NCBI GenBank assembly: GCA_023213395.1
Contig: CM041465.1
Location: 82,157,741 to 82,221,740 of the forward strand
DNA: 64,000 bases
Reading direction: 5' to 3'
From: Cycas panzhihuaensis
Taxonomy: Eukaryota; Cycadophyta
Shown here: one piece after another, positions 56,617 to 64,000 of the stretch
How the letters are laid out: every line of letters starts with the position of its first letter
Numbering within the stretch: the first letter of the stretch is position 1
The notes under the pieces: model-generated
What the model was told of the DNA's origin: nothing
What the model saw: only the letters and a program-made list of their open reading frames with translations
The model's database searches: none
Made by a program: the position numbers and the translations under genes

Positions 56617-58369
56617 GATCTAATAAATCCCATCTATTATGTTTATCCAAGGCTATCATTTCTTCTTCCATGGCCTTCATCTAGAGTTAGCTCTCTTTTG
56701 ATCTTAAATCCTCTCGAACAGTACCTAGGTTATCATTTATAGAAAATAAAATAAAAGAGGAGCAATGAAAGTTTTTAGGAATATACTTGTTAGGTTGTCT
56801 TCTCTAACAAGTTAATCTCCTCAATATATAGGGTTCTTAAGATTAGGCTACCTCCATAACTAGTTAATTCTCTTTAACTAACTTATATTTTGATGCAAAA
56901 TCTTCATCCCTTACATCAAATTATACCTTCTTAGAGTCTTCCTCCTTTAGTTCTATATCTCACTTTAGATACTTAAACTTCTCTCTATAGACAGCATCAC
57001 AACTATATATAGTTTTTTATGTTTCAAGGTTATAAAGCTTGTACCCTTTAACACTATTACTATAGCTAATAAAAATAGTCTTTTGTGCTTTAAAATTAAG
57101 CTTAGTTTATTATAGGCTAGGAAAATGAATAAAAGTTTCATAATCAAATACTCTAAGATGACCAAGAGATAGCTTCTTACCAAACCACACTTCATCAAGT
57201 ATTTTGTACACTAAGGTAGTCATCGATGGTCTATTTATTAGGTAACTTATAGTCATCATAGCCTCTGCCTAGAATTTCTTCTCTAAATCAGTAATACTAA
57301 GTATAGTCCTCAATCTCTCTAATAAAGTCCTATTCATTCTTTTAGCAATTACATTCTATTTTGGCATATAGAGAGTTGTCTTCTATCTTACTATCCCACA
57401 CTGCTTACAAAACTGCTCTATCTCCTTTAAGTAAAACTCACCTCTATGATCAGTCCTTAACACCTTAATTTACTTATCATTTTGATTCTCAACCAAAGCC
57501 TTGAATTCTTTAAATTTACTAAAGACCTAAGATTTCTTCCTAAGAAAGTATAACCATGTATTTCTCAACAAATCATCTATGAATGAGATAAAGTATTTAG
57601 ACCCATCTAATAACAAAACACCAATAGGCAAAAAATATCATTGTACACCAGTTGCCACATATCTCTTCAAGCTTAAAGGAAAACTAACATGATTTTCATA
57701 AATGTAATGTTCATAGAAATCAAAATTAAATAAGCTATTAATTCCACCATACCTTTGGAGAATAAATCATGGAGACCTTTCTCTCTAATGTGGCCTAATA
57801 TCTGATGTCACAACATAATTTTACTAGTAAGTGATACTTAGGTCCCACCTATATTACTTCTACTTTTTATAATAGTTAATCTACAACTACTAGCATATAC
57901 TATGATTACATCAAGCTTATACAATATTCGAAATTAGACCCCTCTTATTAACACCAATGCTCCTCAAACCATTATACAACTATCTTTATTAAAAATCACT
58001 TCCATTCTTACATCACCCAATTGACTAACAAACAACAAACTCATAGGCAAACTAAGAATATAACTCATTAGGAATAACTTTAGCCCTTCTATTCCTAAAT
58101 TGAACCTTCACCCTTCTATAACCTACAATTTTATATGGGTAATGATCTTTGAGGAATACTTCACCTCCATAAATACTTTTGTATTCACAAAACCACTTCC
58201 TATGAGGAATAATATGAAGCAAGGCACTATAGTCAATTAACCAAGACTCAATATTTAACAACTTACTAGAGGTTACTAAACAAACATTGATATTAGCTTC
58301 ATCGAAGGTTTTTTCTACTATAAAATAAGTAACTTTAAGTGACTTTCTCTTATCAAGCTCAACTCAACA
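56617..58369 (-). pseudogene. Copia protease, integrase and RT N terminus, element K
   Basis: On the minus strand, from the right: a protease segment (open at 58,261-58,052) with IESWLIDYSALLHIIPHRKW, where the catalytic Asp is kept but Ser-Gly is now Tyr-Ser; then VFLKDHYPYKIVGYRRVKVQ. The pre-integrase and integrase regions are at about 57,800-57,180 (a second-Asp region near 57,430). The linker and start of reverse transcriptase are at 56,930-56,617, including the KAMEEEM block near 56,670. All are broken by stops. Domain order and sequence match D. Confidence 0.7.
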
Positions 58370-59166
58370 CTGGCTCTTCAAATGGCTAGCCTTTCTATAT
58401 CTCTAGTCTATCAAGGAGTCCATACCGAAGATTTAGATTTCTTTCTAGATTTTGATCATCTATTCTTAGGCCTTTATTGGTTGCAATCCAATGTCCAACC
58501 TCTTTCCACTAATACTTCTTTCAAATGATCCTTAGAAGATTTTTACCTTGTCTCTTCTAATAGCATGGTAGCAACCACATCATTAAATTTCATAGTGCTA
58601 GCAATTATGTTACTAATCATCATTACAAGATTATCCTAAGAATCAGGAAGTACATATAAAAGAGTGATATACTTATCTTCCTTAGACATTATTACTCTAA
58701 CCTAAACAAGTTGGCTCACATAATATTAAATAAGATAAATGATCTACAACTGCATCTCCATCACTCATCCTAATTGAATACAATATTTTTCAAAGAAATT
58801 ACTTATTAACCATGAATTAGTCTAATACAAAGCCTCTAACTTATTCCACAGATCTTTGGTCATAAACTCTATGATAACATTTAATAACATCATGTCTAAA
58901 AGGCATAACCTTGTCAAACTAATTGCTTTTTTATCAAGCTTCTTCTAATTTTCATAAATCATATTTGTAGGCTTTATTTTTGCTACAATAATCTCCTAAT
59001 CCTTCTTAATAAGGATATATTCTATCTTTAACTTCCACAACTTAAAGTTTTAACCATTAAACTTTTCAATCTTTATCTGTATATTGATTACCATGATCTT
59101 CGTACTCAAGTTCATCGGACAAGGCTCTCACTCACTAAATGGCTTCCTATAGAACTAAAACCTTTA
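58370..59166 (-). pseudogene. Copia gag remnant, element K
   Basis: Minus-strand reading with stops. The zinc knuckle, readable as ...RYRKASHLKSQC near 58,370-58,410, has lost one Cys. Upstream, a block near 58,560-58,690 corresponds to the gag helix region seen in D (SLPNSWDN and the FDDVVATLL type), and more broken gag extends to the primer-binding site. Confidence 0.6.
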
Positions 59167-59178
59167 TCTCTAATACTA
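59167..59178 (-). other. Degraded primer-binding site of copia K
   Basis: Plus TCTCTAATACTA is three bases from GCTCTGATACCA and lies two bases from the LTR. Two of the three changes are transitions. Confidence 0.6.
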
Positions 59179-59180
59179 AA

Positions 59181-59675
59181 TAAAAAGAAAATATAACCAT
59201 ATAAGTAATGTATTAACAAAACTCTAAACCATACAAAGAATAATTAACATAAATAAACTAACCATATAATAATAAACACTAGGAGATTCTTATCTAAGAA
59301 TAAATATTTTATTAATCTAAGCAATAACTAAAGAATTACAGAGATGAGAAGCCCAACTCTCTTATCATCAACTCATCAAAGACTTGTCTAACCTTCTTAC
59401 ATGTTCCATTACAAAAGAATATATAGACATAAATTTACATGATATTGTCTTGTAGTTTTACAATACAAGCATAAACCATAAGCTAAAATAACCCTAAAAA
59501 GATACACAAAAAAAGAAAATTTAAGGGCTTCCACCCTCAAACCCCTATCTAAGAGATACTACCCTGTTAAACCCCCAATTAAGGGTCCTACCATAAGCCC
59601 CCAAACTGCACAAAGGGGCTTGGGTATAATGCCTATACTAATATAATAAGTATAAAGTGTTCAATATATTTAATA
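59181..59675 (-). repeat. 5' LTR of copia K (495 bp)
   Basis: Aligns with 46,960-47,456. Both ends are decayed (TAAAAAG and TTTAATA on the plus strand). It contains the CATAAACCATA, CCTAAAAA and GGGGCTTG...ATAATGCC blocks of the other copy. Confidence 0.8.
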
Positions 59676-59841
59676 GTCTAGTGGTCATATTTATTATAAT
59701 AAGGTGTTATTAGACATGTCTTTCTCATTCCATTCTAATTGATAAGAATTATTAAATTATATACATAGAAGTGTTCATATTTCTAAGAAGATCTTATAGA
59801 ATTTTTAATTTGTGAGAATCATTAAAATATGTATTAAAGCT

Positions 59842-60073
59842 TGTTGGAAATCAACCTTACATAAACAAACTTCACAAATAAAATGAACAGAACCAAAGGC
59901 ACCTCCGCAGGATCGAACAGTACCCTTAAGGTACCTCCATTGTATTAACAAAACATCATTATAACAAGTTACAATATGATACACAATATTGTGTATTTAC
60001 AATATAAGTCATATTGGAAGAGTAGGACCCATTTGCATGTGGGATAAATCAAATGTACATTAATATTCTAACA
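59842..60073 (-). repeat. 3' LTR of element M (232 bp)
   Basis: Plus-strand ends TGTTGGAAATC and TTCTAACA. The minus-strand polypurine run AAGGGGGAG lies directly next to it (60,074-60,082). An inverted GTACC/GGTAC word pair is at about 59,930-59,944. Confidence 0.8.
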
Positions 60074-60137
60074 CTCCCCCTTAATGTATATTTGGGTCAT
60101 TTGTATTTGCAATGGTTTGTCCTTGGAAACGTCTTGA

Positions 60138-60300
60138 GGATGATGTCTTCAATCTGATCCTTGTCTTCAAACTTGCAGTGATATCTTTACTATAGAATAA
60201 TGTCTTCATCTTGATTTGCATCTTTAATTATGTATTGATGTCTTTGTAGGATGATGTCCTCAACTTGATTTCTATCTTCAATCCTGTAGTGATGATATTG
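60138..60300 (-). repeat. Three imperfect ~55-bp tandem units 3' of the M gag
   Basis: Each unit carries GATGATGTCTTCAA-like and TGATxT/TATCTTCAA words, then a GTAGTGATG-like end. The spacing is about 54-57 bases. They lie between the gag stop and the polypurine tract. Confidence 0.65.
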
Positions 60301-60315
60301 ATGTAGCAGCTCTAG

Positions 60316-61269
60316 CTAGTGCAAATCATGATTCTTCATTGTGCCTAGTCTAGTTTGATTTTGATGTAGATCATGTAAACAACCATCTTCAATCATAGCT
60401 TGCATGTCATCATTATCTTGTATAAACTCTTGATTACCATGTACAATAGTGATTTCTTCAATCTTTGGAGCGGAATCTTGATCAACTAGCATACTCTTTG
60501 AAATTGAATCAATGCTCAAAGTAGGAACATCATTCAAACTTGAATCAATACTTAAAGTAGGGATATCATCAGCATAAGGCTCATCCTTTATAGGACCACC
60601 AGATTCATATTCAATGGCATCACCTATATAAACCTTTATCAACTCATCATTTTCAATGTCTGTATCGATTGTTGTAGTCTCATCAATGCATTCAACTATC
60701 ACTTCCTTACATTCAATAGAAATTTCATCAGTACTCATACATTCTTCATCTTTACATGATGTTTCATCAGTGTTGATGATACTTTCTTTATTCATTGTAC
60801 CTGTACCATAACTAGCCTTAATTGCCTTTTCAATTATTTGTTGTGTTTCTTCAGGAGTTTGTTCAAATACTTCCCTTAGAAAACCCCAAGCTTCTTTAGC
60901 ATTACTTGCATGTAGAATCATAGGAATAACAAAATGGAATTTGGAAGGAAGATCAACCTCATTGAATGTAGCACGAATCATAATGAATGCTTTTCTATCT
61001 TTCTTCTCAAGCATTTCCTTTTCTTCTTCATCATTGGGGATATCATATTCATGAGTAACAATCTTCAACAAACCTCTAGCTATGAATAGACATCTCATTT
61101 TAATTGTCCAAAATAAGTAGTCTTTACCATTGTATTTAGGTACTGGAAGAAATGAATCCCTTAGGTAATATTCATTTGTTTTAGGAGGATATATAACTAC
61201 ATCATTATCCTCCATGACTGTAAATGCCATGTCCATATGCCACGTCCCTTTTTTAATCAATAAACTCAC
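60316..61269 (-). CDS. Intact gag-like protein of element M (317 residues)
   Basis: The only long uninterrupted element protein in the window. Residues about 44-62 (PKYNGKDYLFWTIKMRCLF) match the N-terminal gag block (DUF4219 type). Residues about 85-155 contain IMIRATFNEVDLPSKF and ASNAKEAWGFLREVFE, matching the UBN2/gag helix block with its AKEAWxxL motif. The C-terminal half is very acidic and rich in Thr, Ile and Asp/Glu. It has a 12-residue direct repeat (DIPTLSIDSSLN and DVPTLSIDSISK), coded by the 36-bp duplication at 60,504-60,575. No zinc knuckle is present. The start is the first ATG; Met12 or Met14 could also serve. Expected to build particles, perhaps using another element's pol. 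Confidence 0.75.
   Translation of the reverse strand: MSLLIKKGTWHMDMAFTVMEDNDVVIYPPKTNEYYLRDSFLPVPKYNGKDYLFWTIKMRCLFIARGLLKIVTHEYDIPNDEEEKEMLEKKDRKAFIMIRATFNEVDLPSKFHFVIPMILHASNAKEAWGFLREVFEQTPEETQQIIEKAIKASYGTGTMNKESIINTDETSCKDEECMSTDEISIECKEVIVECIDETTTIDTDIENDELIKVYIGDAIEYESGGPIKDEPYADDIPTLSIDSSLNDVPTLSIDSISKSMLVDQDSAPKIEEITIVHGNQEFIQDNDDMQAMIEDGCLHDLHQNQTRLGTMKNHDLH
60504..60575 (-). repeat. 36-bp in-frame tandem duplication inside the M gag
   Basis: Two units with a 36-base period, both starting TTGAATCAAT on the plus strand, add 12 residues without breaking the frame. Confidence 0.85.
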
Positions 61270-64000
61270 TTATCATTGGTAACTTACCTATTGATCACTC
61301 TCAACAAATTTCCTCATGTTTCATATCTCACATCATTGACTTTATCATCACATCATTGCCTTATCAATTTCATATATCACCAACCAGTCATGTAGAATCC
61401 AAACACTAACTTCACCAAATCAATGCCTCATAAATCTCATGATGATCATACATGTCATATGTCGCTACCAAGATACACACTTCACTTAATTGCCCAATAC
61501 ACACACCTCATGCCATTGCACTTGCAACTCATGTAACTTCAACAAAAAACTCATCCTTCTTTGCCTGTTCACATCATGAAACATGCCTAATTTCTTCCTT
61601 AACTCACCTAACAAAGCGTCCAACCTTATCATATAACCTCACATGTTACAAGGTTCATAATTGCTAAGTCATCAACTCTCTCATGCAAACACATACAACA
61701 GAAATAATAGATGTCTCTTCTCACTATTAAGTCATCTTATGCATACCTCTTATAAGGACCATACTCACCTCATCATATATCCACAACAAATCTCAAGTTA
61801 ATAGAGTGCAAAATATGAGTTAATGTCATCTCATATTACCAAGGTACTCTCCCATGTGAAATACATACAAGAAAGCCTCAACAGTCACCTCATCAATACC
61901 TTATATCATCAAAGTATTCTCATATAATCACATACAAATGAACAATGAAAGGTTCAAACTTTGTCTCATGTCATCATGTCAACATATCAAACCAATACCT
62001 TACTTCAAAAATCACTCACTCATATCACCATAAAACCATAACTGTAAGGACTCCACTATCAACTGAATGCCAAAGATTGCTTCCTCATAACAATAACTCA
62101 CTTGCTTATCAATCATTACCTTGATCACAATGCCCTCTTATTACCCTTCTCTTGCCCTTGTCATGCTCTCAATTTTGTCCATCAAATTGATTAAGAATGC
62201 ACCATCAAAATATGTCAAATCTTGCCCTTAATATGTTCAATATATTCCCAAACTTAAGATGTAATCATAATAGCATTCAAACGTTGTCTCTCAAACACAC
62301 CTCTTGTCATGTAAAGAACTCTTTACCACATCATCAATCACCCATAATGTGCTTACTCATCTTGTCAAGACATATGTAAGGGTCATGATTCTGCCTTATG
62401 TCACCACATCGTTGCCAATTAAAACTGTAAAATGAATGCTTATATCATCATACAATGGCGTGTAAGAAACCACTTTGTCTTACACATGCCCAACTCAATC
62501 ATTTATAGTCATCACCATGTCATGCCTCATAACATCACATATTCAAAGCACTTGAGGAAAGGGCAAGAGAATAAATAAAGGCATTTTATGTATCAAAATG
62601 AAATTGTAGGACTTAATAAACGGAACAACTTTGTAAAATGTAAAAAGAATGATGGCGCAAATGGAGAGAATATTATAAAAAATGATCATAAATCAAAATT
62701 ATAAAAGAGCAATTAAAAGGTAGACTTCATGTAAAGGACAAAAAATAAATTGAAATGATTTAATAAAAACATATCAAAGGGCTATTGAGTGATTCAATCA
62801 AAACACTACAATATCAATAAGAAGGGCAACTTTATAACATCAAAACAACCCAAAATATGAAATGGCGTATTAATATAAATGAATTTGATAATGGCGAAAT
62901 AGCAAGTAAAAATATATATTGAATATTGAACATTCAATATATATATAATATAACTTTATGAAGCAGCATAATAAAAGAAAACAAAATTAATCGAAATGCA
63001 TAATATTCAATGGCCATAATAGAGAACAAACTAATAGCAATTTCAATATATAAAGGCGGTGGCAATAAAAAAATATATATATATGTATGAAAGATGATTT
63101 AAATTCACGAAGGCAAAGGTGATTAATGGCTGCGAGGAGGGAGATGACCTAGATGAAGGCAACGACGATGATGAAGACTAAGTAGTTGTAGAAATAGTGG
63201 ATTCATGATTTTTCTGAATCTACAGCCAACGTGGGAGATGGCTGAAGGCCACGGTCATTGTGTTTTTTCGAAGATAGAAGCTTGGATTGATTCTGTGTAG
63301 AAACCAAAAAAAGCAAGATTATTCCAAATATTCTAATTTTGACAGCAAGCAACCAAGGGGTTATGACAGGTGGAAGAAAAAATTAAAGGCCGATGCCAAT
63401 TAGCATAGGACAATCCCGAAGCTTCTCCTTCTTTCAGGAGGCATCGAGTCAGATAGATGCAGCTTTATTTTGGTTCCTTGTTAGGAGAGCAAAATCTAAA
63501 TTTATACTTAAATACATACAATGTAGCAGCCAGGCTAAATCAAGACCATTTAACAATGGAACTACTTCATAAAGTCAAATTAAGTATATCAATGGTGGTT
63601 GCAGAGAATCGAGTTTAAAACCCACGTAGTATGAATATGTCACGCAACGACTATGGCGATTGAATTGATCATCACGCTATGACTATTTATGGCTTGGTGA
63701 AAATGGAATAAATGGTTGGTTCTGTAAATACACAAAGGTAGATAACAAATGGGCAACAGGAATACATCCTCAATACATGCAGTCAAACGTAGGCAGAGCA
63801 AACACACAGATCAAAACTATGGTGATGAAATATAATAACGCAGATCAATATATAAAGGATGGTGAATGTAATGTGCATCTACAAAGAATATCACATGGAT
63901 CTTTGTATAACAGTCGTGATGGCAGCGAATATTATTTAATAGTCACGTCTACCAAATAAAACATTTGATAAATGATTGAAATATGTAATGAATGACAGAT
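61270..64000 (-). other. Long leader of element M
   Basis: No primer-binding site or LTR was found up to the window end. The part at 61,270-62,570 is dominated by TCA/CAT words; 62,570-63,100 is AT-rich; 63,100-63,480 is more GC-rich. I see no protein similarity in either strand. It may include the boundary with flanking DNA, which I cannot place. Confidence 0.4.

Larger units (their letters stand above)
46960..59675 (-). mobile_element. Copia element K (same family as D), split by L
   Basis: LTRs at 46,960-47,456 and 59,181-59,675; the degraded primer-binding site is at 59,167-59,178. Flanks GTAAA and GTCTA agree at three of five bases, so the target duplication is eroded or unproven. Minus-strand order is gag, zinc knuckle, protease, integrase, reverse transcriptase (cut by L), RNase H. 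Without L it is about 5.1 kb. Protease, linker and LTR match element D. Confidence 0.82.
59842..64000 (-). mobile_element. Element M, gag-only LTR retrotransposon (5' end beyond window)
   Basis: The 3' LTR (59,842-60,073) and polypurine tract (60,074-60,083) are followed, in minus-strand terms upstream, by 230 bases of repeats, an intact gag frame (60,316-61,269) and at least 2.7 kb of non-coding leader. No protease, integrase or reverse transcriptase lies between gag and the 3' LTR. Such gag-only elements have been described in plants as TR-GAG. The 5' LTR and target duplication cannot be seen. Confidence 0.7.

Overview
The window is plant nuclear repeat DNA, and I recognise no host gene in it. 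It is AT-rich and filled almost end to end by old, nested LTR retrotransposons of the Ty1/copia and Ty3/gypsy types. Primer-binding sites are complementary to initiator-tRNA-Met, as usual for plant copia. Reading frames are broken mostly by stops of the kind made by C-to-T or G-to-A change. This fits a large, slowly purged seed-plant genome; a gymnosperm is plausible, but that is inference. Elements are named A to M here from left to right.

Left third (1-23,900): A is the 3' end of a gag-only element with its LTR (589-896). B is a copia gag-protease-integrase fragment (about 2,024-3,865). C is a gypsy integrase and 3' remnant (3,885 to about 6,440). D is a copia element (about 6,460-22,594, plus strand) split by E, a complete 12-kb Tat/Ogre-like gypsy element (8,284-20,263, target duplication AGAAC). 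E itself carries F, a solo LTR of the A family (16,713-17,042), inside its integrase. A divergent gypsy 3' end and LTR remnant follows.

Middle (24,000-45,400): G is a 3.9-kb internally deleted copia (minus strand, target duplication GTTTT). H is an old copia (plus, 30,448-45,328, TGTGC). It holds I (minus, 32,284-41,213, TTCAT), which holds J (minus, 34,592-37,211, AATGA). J is a 2.6-kb non-autonomous LTR element with one long unrecognised reading frame and no gag or pol. LTR divergence falls from H to I to J, matching the order of insertion.

Right (46,900-64,000): K is a minus-strand copia of the same family as D (46,960-59,675). It is split by L, the best-preserved copia here (minus, 48,965-56,611, AGGTA, LTRs about 95% identical). 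M is a minus-strand element with a 3' LTR (59,842-60,073) and an uninterrupted 317-residue gag but no pol before the window ends.

The points most worth following up are J and its unknown frame, the gag-only layout of A and M, and a hairpin in the A/F LTRs whose two arms have changed together.
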